In this document: positions 1-9,128 of the stretch, piece by piece | How positions within the stretch are numbered: position 1 is the stretch's first letter | Layout: each line of letters begins with the position of its first letter | Origin: Haliscomenobacter sp. | GTDB lineage: Bacteria; Bacteroidota; Bacteroidia; Chitinophagales; Saprospiraceae | Direction of reading: 5' to 3' | Length of the DNA stretch: 52,575 bases | NCBI RefSeq assembly: GCF_016718685.1 | Contig: NZ_JADKCX010000048.1 | Location: 1-52,575 of the forward strand | Notes under the pieces: model-generated | Told to the model about the DNA's origin: nothing | Seen by the model: the letters and a program-made list of their open reading frames with translations, nothing else | Database searches by the model: none | Made by a program: the position numbers and the translations under genes

Positions 1-171
1 TGCCAAAGCTAGACCCGTTGCTCATATTGCTCAAAATTTTTCACTAAAGTACGCCCTTTTTGGGAAAAAGGAAAGCGGGCAGCTCACGCTCCAAAATCCT
101 TTTCTCCATCATATCCCACTAAATAAGTTTTATTTTGTGTACTTTTAAAGAACTATAACAAACAAAAACAC

Positions 172-1686
172 ATGAAAAAGTTCCTATTTTTTTTTCTGCT
201 GCTCCATAGCGGTGGCGCTTTTGCGCAAACCAAGACCTTTCCGCCCTTGGTGACCTTTACCAATGAGCAAGACCATCGAAATATGATGGAACAATTGGGC
301 ATCAAGGTACTGAGGCCTGGGCCAAGTGGCAACGAATCAGCTCCGAATGCCGCCAATTACAATGAAGCCCTGGCCAATCCCTGCCCGCAACTTCCCGAGT
401 TGTTGCTTACAAAAAATGGCAAGAAGGTCACTACTGCCGAGATGTGGTGGAATCAACGGCGTAAAGAGATCGTAATGGATGTAGAAAGAGAGCTGTATGG
501 TCGACTGCCCAATAATATCCCTGCGGTAACGTGGACGGTGAAAATTGTTGACAAAGAATTTGTCGGGCGTACTCCGGTCATCGCCAAACAAATCATCGGG
601 CATGTGGACAACAGCAGTTACCCGCTCATCAATGTAGACATCAACATGATGCTGGTGGTGCCCACCAACGTCAAAGGCCCTGTGCCGGTATTGATGATGT
701 TTGGGAGACCTGCGTTTCCTGCACCCGCACAACCAACTGCAGAGCACCTGGAAATCATCAATCAATCGTTCAAAGACATGATGATCAAACAGGATCCGAA
801 ACTGAAAGAAATTTTTGATTTGTATCCTGCCTATATGCCCATCACCCGACTGCCTGGCCGCAATCCTTTTGCCCCAGCACCCGAAGGCGATCTTCCTCCA
901 ACGGAACAGTTGTTAGCGGCTGGCTGGGGTTATGTGACCATTGACCCGGCCAGCATTCAAGCGGACAACCATGCGGGGATTACCCGGGGCATCATTGGTT
1001 TGGTCAATCAAGGCCAGCCCAGAAAACCAGAAGACTGGGGTGCCTTGCGTGCCTGGGCCTGGGGGGCAGCACGTGGTCTGGATTACCTGGAAACCGACCC
1101 CCTCGTAGATGCCAAAAAAGTAGGTATAGAAGGTGTTTCACGTTATGGCAAAGCAGCTTTGGTGACTTTGGCTTTTGAGCAACGTTTTGCGGTGGGCTTA
1201 ATTGGTTCATCAGGTAAAGGCGGTACTACGTTGCACCGACGGGTTTTTGGCGAAGCCGTAGAAAGCCTTACCGGAGGTGAAAACTACTGGATGTGTGGCA
1301 ATTACATGAAATACGGTGCTGCCGAATCGTCTTTTGGTACCAAAACAGGCTGTGACTTAACGGTGGACTCGCATGACGTCCTCGCGATGTGTGCGCCGCG
1401 CCTGGCTTTTGTGAGTTATGGTATTCCTGAAAAAGGCGACGCCAAATGGCTTGACCAAAAGGGGAGTTTCATGGCCACGGTAGCCGCTGGTTCAGTGTAT
1501 AAATTATTGGGCGCAAAAGACTTGGGTGTTTCAAATGACTACATGACCGAAAAAATGCCGCCGATGCTTACCGATATGCTCGATGGGCATTTGGCCTGGC
1601 GGCAACACGATGGTGGACATACCGACGCACCCAACTTTAAATATTTTATCCCTTGGGCAAGTAAGTTTTTGGGGTATCAGAAGTAA
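172..1686 (+). CDS. Secreted CE15-like glucuronoyl/acetyl-xylan esterase
   Basis: The protein has 504 residues and starts with a clear signal peptide (MKK, a Phe/Leu-rich core, cleavage near AFAQ), so it is exported. It looks like an alpha/beta-hydrolase of the glucuronoyl methylesterase (CE15) type. The nucleophile motif GVSRYGKA places the catalytic Ser near residue 323, and a late HDGGH stretch near residue 483 is a good candidate for the catalytic His. CE15 enzymes cut ester bonds between glucuronoxylan and lignin, but many bacterial members have other ester substrates, so the substrate is open. It stands alone on the plus strand and converges with the MoxR gene, separated by a strong hairpin. 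The 171 bases upstream hold no gene. Confidence 0.8.
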   Translation: MKKFLFFFLLLHSGGAFAQTKTFPPLVTFTNEQDHRNMMEQLGIKVLRPGPSGNESAPNAANYNEALANPCPQLPELLLTKNGKKVTTAEMWWNQRRKEIVMDVERELYGRLPNNIPAVTWTVKIVDKEFVGRTPVIAKQIIGHVDNSSYPLINVDINMMLVVPTNVKGPVPVLMMFGRPAFPAPAQPTAEHLEIINQSFKDMMIKQDPKLKEIFDLYPAYMPITRLPGRNPFAPAPEGDLPPTEQLLAAGWGYVTIDPASIQADNHAGITRGIIGLVNQGQPRKPEDWGALRAWAWGAARGLDYLETDPLVDAKKVGIEGVSRYGKAALVTLAFEQRFAVGLIGSSGKGGTTLHRRVFGEAVESLTGGENYWMCGNYMKYGAAESSFGTKTGCDLTVDSHDVLAMCAPRLAFVSYGIPEKGDAKWLDQKGSFMATVAAGSVYKLLGAKDLGVSNDYMTEKMPPMLTDMLDGHLAWRQHDGGHTDAPNFKYFIPWASKFLGYQK

Positions 1687-1694
1687 AAGATAAT

Positions 1695-1777
1695 TTCACC
1701 ACGGATTCACACAGATTTTCACAGATTTTATGGATATGAAAAAAAATCTGTGAAAATCTGTGTGAATCCGTGGTGAA
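1695..1777. repeat. 35-bp perfect inverted repeat with iterated cacagatttt arms; probable bidirectional terminator
   Basis: The arms 1695-1729 and 1743-1777 are perfect reverse complements over 35 bases, separated by 13 bases. Each arm contains two successive copies of a cacagatttt-like word. The hairpin fills the gap between the convergent esterase and MoxR genes, so it could terminate both transcripts. A close relative lies at 27542-27628 and a degenerate one at 35736-35791, so it belongs to a dispersed family rather than being a one-off terminator. Confidence 0.85.
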
Positions 1778-1794
1778 TAAAATTCTGCCTAATT

Positions 1795-2628
1795 TCATCT
1801 TCGCCGTCGCCGCCACTCTTCCAAAATATTCAAATCCTGTTCATTCTTGATCAAAGTATGCAGATGGGGTGGAAGTTGCTCTTTTAAGTCACTTTCGGCC
1901 AATACACTGGCGGGGAGTTGTTCAAACAACAACAAGCTGAGCCAGTCCAGCAATTCGCTGGTGGAAGGTTTTTTCTTTAAACCGGTCACCTCGCGCAAGC
2001 CGTAAAACAACTGCAAGGCATTGTTGAGCAATTCTTCGCGGATATTCGGGAAGTGCACATTTACGATTTCCTGCATGGTGGTTTTGTCGGGAAAACGGAT
2101 GTAGTGGAACAGGCAGCGCCGCAGAAAAGCATCCGGTAGTTCTTTTTCATTGTTCGAGGTGATGATGACGATGGGGCGATGGATGGCTTTGATGGTTCGT
2201 TGCAGTTCGTACACGTAAAATTCCATCCGATCGAGTTCGAGCAACAAGTCATTCGGGAATTCGATGTCGGCCTTGTCGATCTCATCAATGAGGAGCACTA
2301 CTGTTTCGTCGGCGCTGAACGCTTCCCAGAGCTTGCCCTTTTTGATGTAGTGGCTGATATCGTCTACCCCTTCTTTACCCAATTGGGAGTCGCGCAGGCG
2401 CGATACCGCATCATACTCATACAAGCCTTGCTGGGCCAAGGTGGTCGACTTGATGTGCCAGGTGAGCAATTTTTTTCCCAAAGCATTGGCAATTTCGTGG
2501 GCCAGGAGGGTTTTTCCCGTGCCCGGTTCTCCTTTGACCAACAGGGGGCGTTGCAAATAAATGGCCGCATTGACCGCAATTTGCAATTCAGACGTGGCAA
2601 CGTAAGTGGATGTTCCTTGAAAAGACAT
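1795..2628 (-). CDS. MoxR-type AAA+ ATPase
   Basis: This 277-residue P-loop ATPase has Walker A GEPGTGKT (residues 33-40), Walker B LLIDEID (Asp115, Glu116), a sensor-1-like TSN and an arginine-finger region LRRC. This is the MoxR branch, whose members act as chaperone-like remodelling ATPases and are usually paired with a von Willebrand A-domain partner gene. No such partner is visible here: the neighbours are the convergent esterase and the divergent nqr operon. The C terminus ends in a run of arginines (EEWRRRRR). The client is unknown. Confidence 0.85.
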   Translation of the reverse strand: MSFQGTSTYVATSELQIAVNAAIYLQRPLLVKGEPGTGKTLLAHEIANALGKKLLTWHIKSTTLAQQGLYEYDAVSRLRDSQLGKEGVDDISHYIKKGKLWEAFSADETVVLLIDEIDKADIEFPNDLLLELDRMEFYVYELQRTIKAIHRPIVIITSNNEKELPDAFLRRCLFHYIRFPDKTTMQEIVNVHFPNIREELLNNALQLFYGLREVTGLKKKPSTSELLDWLSLLLFEQLPASVLAESDLKEQLPPHLHTLIKNEQDLNILEEWRRRRR

Positions 2629-2738
2629 AAGGGTTCAGAGTTCCAAGGTTGTCGAAATTGAATTTAGGGTTGGAACCTAAAATAACTGTTGTGAGAAGGC
2701 TCGAAAAATTTTACATACTAGGAAAGAATATTTTTTTT

Positions 2739-2746
2739 ACATTTGG
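2739..2746 (+). promoter_or_regulatory. Candidate Bacteroidota -7 element (TACATTTG) for the nqr operon
   Basis: TACATTTG fits the Bacteroidota -7 consensus TAnnTTTG exactly and lies about 70 bases before the likely nqrA start. I cannot see a convincing -33 TTTG at the expected distance, so this is only a candidate. Confidence 0.3.
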
Positions 2747-2814
2747 AATGAATTGAATTGTTCATTTTGTTTTGTTGCGCTGCGCAAAATGCTAACCGAA
2801 AGACCAACTATCGC

Positions 2815-4221
2815 ATGGAAAGTAGAATAGCAGAAGCTCCAACTGCAGACAGTCCTGAAGGAGAGCAAGTTATTGTGAAGCTGAAACGCGGCTTCGATGT
2901 TCACTTACACGGGGAGGCCCCCAAAAAAGTCCATTCTGAGTCATCCGTAAACCGATTTGCTGTTCAACCACCCAATTATTGCCGGGAATTGCACCCATGC
3001 CAAAACTAAAGGTACAGGAGGGGCAGCATGTCAATGCGGTGAGGCTTTGTTTTTTGACAAAAATCGACCGGATGTCATTTACGTTGCACCAGTAAGTGGC
3101 GAATTGATTGCCATCAACCGGGGTGAACGCCGGGCGATTCAAGAGCTCGTGATTCTGGCGGATAAAACCATCCAATACCGCAGCTCACGACAAAATTCCA
3201 CCTTGGACAGCTCACGGGAAGCTCTGGTGGCCTTTCTTCTGGAGAGTGGTGCCTGGCCATTGATTCGGCAACGTCCTTACAACGTCTTGGCAGACCAAAA
3301 CGAAGTGCCCCGAGACATTTTTATTTCCACTTTTGATACCGCACCCCTGGCGCCCGATCTCAATCTGGTGGTCAGTAGGCAGAAGCTGCTTTTCAAAAGG
3401 CCTGGATGTACTGGGGCAATTGACCAGTGGGAAAGTATACCTGGGCCTTGATGGACGAGGAACGCGGTATCCTTCAGCGTATTTACCCAGGCAAGAGGGG
3501 TGCAAAAGTTGGCTTTAAAGGCAAACATCCGCTGGCAATGTAGGGGTGCAAATTCACCACATTCGCCCCATTCGCTCAAAGAAAAGGTATGGACCTTGGG
3601 TGTACAGGAAGTAATTACGGTAGGAACCTTGTTTTTGGAAGGCAAATACGACGCCTCGCGCATTGCCCTTGACGGGTTCTGCATTGATAAACCTGCTTAC
3701 GTAAAAACCTGCATTGGCGCAAACATAGGTGACTTGTTGAAACGTCATGCACTTGATGGAAACGCAAGGATCATTTCCGGCGATGTCTTGTCGGGAAAAG
3801 CCAAGCTACCTGCTCAATTTCTCGATTGTTACGATGACCAGATCACCGTCATTCCTGAAGGGGATGATTATGAACTATTCGGGTGGTTGTTGCCTTCTTC
3901 AGCGCGTCCTTCCACTTCTAAAACCTTCTTTAGCTGCATCTTTTCCAACATTTGGGTGGTTTACAACGCCAATACCAACACCCACGGCGAAAAGCGGGCA
4001 TTCGTTACGGGGCAGTATGAAGAGGTATTACCGATGGACATTTTTCCTCAACACTTGTTGAAGGCCATCATCACCAACGATATTGAACGCATCGAAGGCT
4101 TGGGCATTCACGAAGTGGTAGAAGAAGATTTGGCACTCTGCGAGTTTGCCTGTACCTCCAAACAATCCTTGCAAAAATTTTGCGGGAGGGGATGGAGATG
4201 ATGATAAATGAAGGGCTATAA
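2815..4221 (+). CDS. nqrA: Na+-translocating NADH:quinone oxidoreductase subunit A, broken by multiple frameshifts
   Basis: Conserved NqrA stretches appear in order but in changing frames: VKLKRGFDV near the N terminus, GEALFFDKNRPDV, APVSGELI and NRGERR, then LTSGKVYLG, KVWTLGVQEVITVGTLF, KPAYVKTCIGANIGDLLK and SGDVLSGKA, ending with LREGMEMMINEGL and TAA at 4219-4221. Shifts are needed near 2985, 3040, 3410, 3450-3500, 3550 and 4180. NqrA is the peripheral subunit of the membrane Na+-NQR complex. The start is uncertain: an in-frame ATG at 2815 precedes the first conserved stretch, with another at 2758. The last gene of the operon is intact and the stretches keep family sequence, so I read this as poor base calling more than decay. 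The end overlaps the nqrB start. Confidence 0.8.
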
Positions 4222-5506
4222 AACGGTCGTGGGTCGGGCCCCTGGTTTTTGAAACAAACATACTGAAATTTTTGAAACGCATCGAACCGGATAAGGAGAA
4301 ATCGCCCTTGTTGCACACGGCCTATGATGCCTTTTTACCTTTGCTTTGCTCCCAATACGGTAACCAAAGAAGGGGTACACATCCGTGATGGTATGGACCT
4401 CAAACGCACGATGGTGATGGTGGTTTTGGCCATGCAGCTCTGTTACATTTGGGGAACCTTAAATATTGGGCATCAGCATTTTGCGGCTCTGGGCAAATAC
4501 CAGCAACACCTCCTAGAAGGATTTCACCTGAAACTATTCTATGGTTTGGTGCAAATTTTGCCCATCTGGATTGTCGCCCACGTGGTGGGTTTGGGCGTTG
4601 AATTTTATTTTGCCGCGCGCAAAAACATGCTGTGGAAGAAGGGTTTCTGGTTACGGGTGCCTTGATTCCGCTGATCATGCCGCCCGATATTCCCCTTTGG
4701 ATCTTGGCTTTTTCGATTGTTTTTGCCGTCATCATTGGCAAAGAAGCTTTTGGAGGAACCGGGATGAATGTGGTGAACATTGCCCTTTTGGCGCGGGTAT
4801 TTGTGTTTTTTGCTTACCCGGGAACCATTTCGGGCGATGAGGTATGGGTTTCTGGCCTAACCAAGGCTGGTCCTGGTGGCGTTGCTGAATACGGTTGGAT
4901 TCACTTAAATGTATTGAACCCGCTTTTTGAAAACTTTGGTTGGGCTACCTTCCAGGCTGGTCAGGCGGTGGTAGATGGTTATTCCGGCGCAACACCGATG
5001 GCTTTGGCGGCTAAAGGAGGCTGGGAAGCGGTAACGCAACATTATACTCCGGGTCAAATGTTTTGGGGTTTGATCCCGGATCGATTGGGGAAACCAGCAA
5101 ACCTTTCATTATCATTGGCGCACTGATGCTGATTGCGATGGGGATTGCCAGTTGGCGCATCATGGTTTCGATGGTGCTGGGCATGGTTGCGATGGCCTTG
5201 ATTTTCAACATGTGGGGCTACAATGCCTACATGGAAATCCCATGGTACTACCATTTCTCGATGGGCAGCTTTTTATTTGCCATGGCTTTTATGGCTACCG
5301 ATCCCGTCACTGCCGCTTCGACCAATCGAGGCAAGTGGATTTACGGTTTTCTCATTGGGATGATTGGATTGATCATTCGGGTGATGAACCCCGCTTATCC
5401 GGAAGGCTGGATGTTGGCGATTCTGTTGCTCAACGTTTTTGCACCGCTGATCGACCATTTTGTATTGCAGTCCAACATCAATAAACGCATGAAGCATGTA
5501 CAGTAA
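4208..5506 (+). CDS. nqrB: Na+-NQR subunit B, broken by several frameshifts
   Basis: NqrB is a membrane subunit carrying covalently bound FMN. The sequence shows NTVTKEGVHIRDGMDLKRTM near the N terminus, many hydrophobic helices and the flavinylation motif DGYSGATPMALA around 4975-5010, with the Thr of SGAT as FMN carrier in the family. Reading the whole protein needs frame changes near 4240, 4335, 4627 and 5075. The last segment, from about 5070 to the TAA at 5504-5506, is clean. The start is taken as ATG 4208, overlapping the end of nqrA. The gene overlaps nqrC by 11 bases, which suggests translational coupling. Frameshifts are probably sequence errors, given the intact downstream subunits. 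Confidence 0.85.
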
Positions 5507-6209
5507 CCGTTACATCACGATTTACACCCTGATCATGACGCTGGTCGTGTCAATTGTACTCGCATTTACCGTAACGGGGCTCAAACCCTTTCACGATGCA
5601 GCCGAAGCGATATATAAGAAGCGCGATATTCTGAGCGCGATTGAAAGCCAATTGCCCAAAAAACTCAAAGACATGAGTGACGAGGAGGTGTTGAGCTTAT
5701 TTGATTCCAAAGTTGAACAGGTGGTGATCAATGCTGAAGGAGAGAGCCTGCAAGGCATTAGCGCCGAAAAAGTAGACATGGCATCAGAAGAAAAGAAACC
5801 AGAAAATGAACGCAAGTATCCATTGTACATCTATCAAAGTGAGCAAGGTAAAATATACCTCACTTCAGTACGTGGAAATGGGCTTTGGGATAAAATCTGG
5901 GCATACGTTGCCATCAAGGAAGACCTGAACACTATTGTGGGGACAGCATTTGGGCACGTTGGTGAAACACCTGGTTTGGGTGCAGAAATCAAAGACAATC
6001 CAGGGTTTCCCAGACAATTTGAAGGGAAAAAAATATTGAATGATCAGGGGGATTATGTTTCCGTAAAAGTGGTAAAAGGTGGTGCAAAAGATCCGCTACA
6101 CGAAGTAGATGCGATTTCGGGTGCAACCATTACCTCCGTTGGTGTATCCGAAATGATGGTACGTGGGCTCGAAGTGTATCTCCCTTATTTGCAAGCGCAG
6201 AAAAAATAA
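5496..6209 (+). CDS. nqrC: Na+-NQR subunit C (covalent FMN subunit)
   Basis: This 237-residue protein has an N-terminal membrane anchor (about residues 7-30) and a periplasmic FMN-binding domain. The motif DAISGATIT carries the Thr (residue 211) that receives FMN through a phosphoester bond, a reaction done by ApbE in this family; apbE is not in the window. The HVGETPGLGAE stretch is also typical. The gene overlaps nqrB by 11 bases and is followed after 5 bases by nqrD. Confidence 0.96.
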   Translation: MYSNRYITIYTLIMTLVVSIVLAFTVTGLKPFHDAAEAIYKKRDILSAIESQLPKKLKDMSDEEVLSLFDSKVEQVVINAEGESLQGISAEKVDMASEEKKPENERKYPLYIYQSEQGKIYLTSVRGNGLWDKIWAYVAIKEDLNTIVGTAFGHVGETPGLGAEIKDNPGFPRQFEGKKILNDQGDYVSVKVVKGGAKDPLHEVDAISGATITSVGVSEMMVRGLEVYLPYLQAQKK

Positions 6210-6214
6210 ATTCC

Positions 6215-6919
6215 ATGGCTGAAACAATGACAAAAACAGCAGTAGAAAAAGAAAAGCTGGAGTGGTTTGGTCCAAAGGAGCGAAAACTGATTACCGACCC
6301 GCTCAACGATGACAACCCAGTAACGGTGCAGATTCTGGGTGTTTGTTCTGCCTTGGCGGTAACCACGATGCTCAAACCCGCCTTGATTATGGCCATAGCG
6401 GTGACCGTAGTAACGGGCTTTTCTAATTTGGTGATCTCTCTGATGCGCAACGGCATCCCCAAACAAATCCGCATGATCGTCCAATTGGTGGTCATTGCGT
6501 TTTTGGTAACGGTGGTGGAACAGGTACTCAAAGCCTACAGCTATCCGGTATGGAAACAACTGTCGGTTTTCATTGGCTTGATCATCACCAACTGTATTGT
6601 AATGGGCCGATTGGAGGCTTATGCCATGGCCAATCCCCCCTGGCGTTCGTTTTTGGACGGGTTGGGCAATGGTGCGGGCTACGGTCTGATCTTGATTGCA
6701 GTAGCCGCCATTCGTGAGTTTTTTGGTCGGGGTGCCTTTATGGGCTACAAAATCCTAGGTGCTACCGATGAATTTTTGCTCAACACCAGCAAACATTGGT
6801 GGTTAAGCTGGTACCAGCCGAATGGCTTAATGGTCATCCCGGCATCGGCAATCTTTTTGGTTGGTATTTTTATTTGGATTCAACGTTCGCGCAATCCAAA
6901 ATTGGTTGATGTATCTTAA
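6215..6919 (+). CDS. nqrD: Na+-NQR subunit D
   Basis: This 234-residue protein is an integral membrane subunit of the NqrD/RnfE family, with about six hydrophobic helices. Family hallmarks are DNPVTVQILGVCSALAVT, ITNCIVMGRLEAYAM and the GNGAGYGLILI stretch followed by REFFGRG. Together with NqrE it forms the inverted membrane pair that carries the electron path and the Na+ channel region. It sits between nqrC (5-base gap) and nqrE (11-base gap) in the operon. An N-terminal charged stretch of about 30 residues precedes the conserved core, with ATG 6215 as start. Confidence 0.96.
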   Translation: MAETMTKTAVEKEKLEWFGPKERKLITDPLNDDNPVTVQILGVCSALAVTTMLKPALIMAIAVTVVTGFSNLVISLMRNGIPKQIRMIVQLVVIAFLVTVVEQVLKAYSYPVWKQLSVFIGLIITNCIVMGRLEAYAMANPPWRSFLDGLGNGAGYGLILIAVAAIREFFGRGAFMGYKILGATDEFLLNTSKHWWLSWYQPNGLMVIPASAIFLVGIFIWIQRSRNPKLVDVS

Positions 6920-6930
6920 ATTGATATACA

Positions 6931-7542
6931 ATGGACAATTTGCTGAACATCTTTATCAAGTCCGCCTTTATTGAAAATATGGTTTTGGCCTATTTCATTG
7001 GGATGTGCTCCTTTTTGGCGGTATCTAAATCGGTCAAAACAGCCATTGGTTTGGGGGCGGCGGTCATCTTTGTATTGGCGCTTACAGTACCGATCAACTG
7101 GGTCATCAGCGAACTGGTTTTAGGGCCGAATGGCATTTTTAAAACCGATCTGACTTTCTTGCGCTTTATCCTGTTCATTGCCAGCATTGCCGCTTCGGTG
7201 CAATTGGTGGAAATGGCGGTGGAGAAATATTCACCTTCCTTGTACAATGCCTTGGGGATCTTCTTGCCACTGATTACGGTGAACTGTGCCATTTTGGGTG
7301 CAGCACTGTTTATGGTGGCGCGTGAATACAACTTTGCTGAATCGGTGGTGTATGGCATCGGTTCGGGCTTTGGCTGGGCATTGGCCATCATCGCCATGGC
7401 GGCTATTCGGGAAAAAATTCGCTACTCTCATGTGCCCGCACCCTTGCGTGGCCTGGGGATCGCATTTATCCTGACTGGCTTGATGGGGATGGCTTTTATG
7501 GCGCTCATGGGGATTAACCCGGCAACGTATATGCAGCAATAG
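6931..7542 (+). CDS. nqrE: Na+-NQR subunit E
   Basis: This 203-residue membrane protein of the NqrE/RnfA family has about six transmembrane helices. Typical stretches are FIENMVLAYFIGMCSFLAVSK, with the conserved Cys in the first helix, and LPLITVNCAILG. Each of NqrD and NqrE supplies cysteines to an intramembrane iron centre in the solved complexes. The gene is intact. It is followed by a long inverted repeat and then nqrF, all on the same strand. Confidence 0.96.
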   Translation: MDNLLNIFIKSAFIENMVLAYFIGMCSFLAVSKSVKTAIGLGAAVIFVLALTVPINWVISELVLGPNGIFKTDLTFLRFILFIASIAASVQLVEMAVEKYSPSLYNALGIFLPLITVNCAILGAALFMVAREYNFAESVVYGIGSGFGWALAIIAMAAIREKIRYSHVPAPLRGLGIAFILTGLMGMAFMALMGINPATYMQQ

Positions 7543-7550
7543 ATAATAAG

Positions 7551-7632
7551 GTTCGAGGGTTCCTGAGTTCGAGGGTTCGAGGGTTTGGCTACCGAACCTA
7601 GGTACCCTCGAACCCTCGAACCCTCGAACCCT
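7551..7632 (+). repeat. Intercistronic hairpin of ttcgaggg tandem repeats between nqrE and nqrF
   Basis: The left arm holds three full ttcgaggg words plus an interrupted one. The right arm holds the complement ccctcgaa three times and a partial fourth. The loop is around 7592-7603 (ggctaccgaacctaggt region). The repeats almost fill the 104-base gap inside what should be one nqr transcript. A hairpin here could stabilise the upstream message or cause partial termination before nqrF. Confidence 0.85.
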
Positions 7633-7646
7633 AAAACTTTTAAGAC

Positions 7647-8939
7647 ATGATTTTACTTTTCGATATGCTACCCATTGTTTACGGCGCCATTGCGTTTACC
7701 GTCGTGATCATGCTCCTGACTTTTGGGTTGATTTACGCTCAAAGGGTACTGGTGCCACAGGGCGACGTAAAAATCATCATCAATGGCGATGATGAACATC
7801 CGGTACTGGTTTCACCGGGATCCTCCCTATTGTCTACCCTGTCCAATCAAAACCTGTTTTTGCCTTCGGCCTGCGGCGGCGGCGGCACTTGTGCCATGTG
7901 CAAATGTTGGGTAGATGAAGGTGGTGGAGATGTACTGGCCACCGAACTCAATCACCTTTCCCGCCGCGATGTGGCAGAGCACAAACGTTTGGCCTGCCAG
8001 GTAAAGGTGCGACAAGACATGAAAATCCGGGTGCCCGAGGAAGTCTTTGGCATCAAAAAGTGGGAATGCGAAGTGGTGTCGAACTACAACGTAGCCACGT
8101 TCATCAAAGAATTCGTGGTCAGATTACCCGAAGGTGAACACATGGAGTTTGAACCAGGAGGATACATTCAAATCGATGTCCCGGTGATTGAATGCGAATT
8201 CAAAGGGATGGACATTATGGCGCATCCACGTTTGAAGGATCGTGCTCCTGATTGTTACCAGGGAGATTGGGACAAGTTCAAACTTTGGGGGCTCGTCATG
8301 AAAAACAAGGAAGAGCAATTCCGTGCGTATTCGATGGCCAACCACCCGGCGGAAGGAAACATCATCATGCTCAACATCCGCATTGCCACCCCACCCTGGG
8401 ATCGGGCGGCCAATTATTGGCAAGCCGTGAATCCGGGGGTATGTTCTTCGTACATCTTCTCGCGCAAACCGGGCGACAAGGTGATGGTATCTGGCCCTTA
8501 TGGGGAGTTCCACATCAAGCCCACCAAAAAAGAAATGGTGTACATTGGTGGAGGAGCGGGGATGGCACCCCTGCGTTCGCACATCTTCCACATGTTCCAC
8601 ACCCAAAAAATGACCGACCGCAAGGTGTCTTATTGGTACGGTGGCCGTTCATCAAAAGAACTCTTCTATCAGGACGATTTTGAGGCCATTGAAAAGGATT
8701 TCCCCAATTTCTCCTTCAACATTGCTTTGTCGGAACCCATGCCTGAAGACAATTGGACGGGGTATAAAGGATTCATTCACCAGGTATTGTATGAAAACTA
8801 CCTGAAGAACCATCCGGAACCCGAAGAAATTGAATACTACATCTGCGGCCCACCCATGATGCTTTCAGCAGTACAAAAAATGCTGGGCGATTTGGGTGTT
8901 CCTGATGAGAACATTGCTTATGATGATTTTGGAGGGTAG
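7647..8939 (+). CDS. nqrF: Na+-NQR subunit F, NADH-oxidising flavoprotein
   Basis: This 430-residue protein has an N-terminal membrane helix, a 2Fe-2S ferredoxin domain with CGGGGTCAMC (CX5CX2C) and a later Cys in LACQVKV, then a ferredoxin-reductase-like module. RAYSMANHP binds FAD, GGGAGMAPLRSH is the NADH-binding glycine-rich loop, and CGPPMM lies near the C terminus. It takes electrons from NADH at the cytoplasmic face and passes them to the other subunits and finally quinone. It is the last gene of the operon. A short GC hairpin and a larger hairpin follow before the convergent susD. Confidence 0.97.
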   Translation: MILLFDMLPIVYGAIAFTVVIMLLTFGLIYAQRVLVPQGDVKIIINGDDEHPVLVSPGSSLLSTLSNQNLFLPSACGGGGTCAMCKCWVDEGGGDVLATELNHLSRRDVAEHKRLACQVKVRQDMKIRVPEEVFGIKKWECEVVSNYNVATFIKEFVVRLPEGEHMEFEPGGYIQIDVPVIECEFKGMDIMAHPRLKDRAPDCYQGDWDKFKLWGLVMKNKEEQFRAYSMANHPAEGNIIMLNIRIATPPWDRAANYWQAVNPGVCSSYIFSRKPGDKVMVSGPYGEFHIKPTKKEMVYIGGGAGMAPLRSHIFHMFHTQKMTDRKVSYWYGGRSSKELFYQDDFEAIEKDFPNFSFNIALSEPMPEDNWTGYKGFIHQVLYENYLKNHPEPEEIEYYICGPPMMLSAVQKMLGDLGVPDENIAYDDFGG

Positions 8940-8955
8940 TTTTTAATCTTCTAAA

Positions 8956-8980
8956 ACACCCCTGCGGCGGGGTTAAAAAA
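8956..8980. terminator. Short GC hairpin after nqrF
   Basis: A stem of acccc (8958-8962) and ggggt (8969-8973) has the loop tgcggc. Flanking A runs give a T run on the minus strand and a less perfect context on the plus strand. It lies 17 bases after the nqrF stop. Confidence 0.5.
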
Positions 8981-8989
8981 TAAAGTAGC

Positions 8990-9012
8990 GGGCGGGGCGG
9001 GGGAGGGGGGGG
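8990..9012 (+). other. G-rich tract with a perfect G-quadruplex pattern
   Basis: Four G runs of 3, 4, 5 and 8 bases are separated by single bases (GGG-C-GGGG-C-GGGGG-A-GGGGGGGG). The pattern fits a very stable G-quadruplex on the plus strand downstream of nqrF. Because the window has another G/C homopolymer region that looks artefactual (48.4-48.5 kb), this could also be a base-calling artefact. Confidence 0.6.
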
Positions 9013-9068
9013 AGAATGTTTTTTTGAAAAACTGCGTAACTGCGATCGGCGAAAAATACCGGGGCATA

Positions 9069-9103
9069 AAGCGGCTATTCGATTTACTCCAGAATAGCCG
9101 CTT
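9069..9103. terminator. 12-bp perfect hairpin between convergent nqrF and susD
   Basis: The arms aagcggctattc (9069-9080) and gaatagccgctt (9092-9103) are perfect complements around an 11-base loop, with cattttg following on the plus strand. The site lies just after the susD stop on the minus strand and after nqrF on the plus strand, so it may end both transcripts. Confidence 0.7.
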
Positions 9104-9128
9104 CATTTTGTACGAGTTTTAAATCCGC

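Noticed and set aside
2815..4221. nqrA as a true pseudogene
   Set aside because: Conserved stretches remain in order and the rest of the operon is intact, so sequencing error is more likely; the possibility is left open in the findings.
7551..7632. CRISPR-like array from the tandem words
   Set aside because: Words of 8 bases with no spacers, arranged as an inverted repeat, do not fit a CRISPR array.
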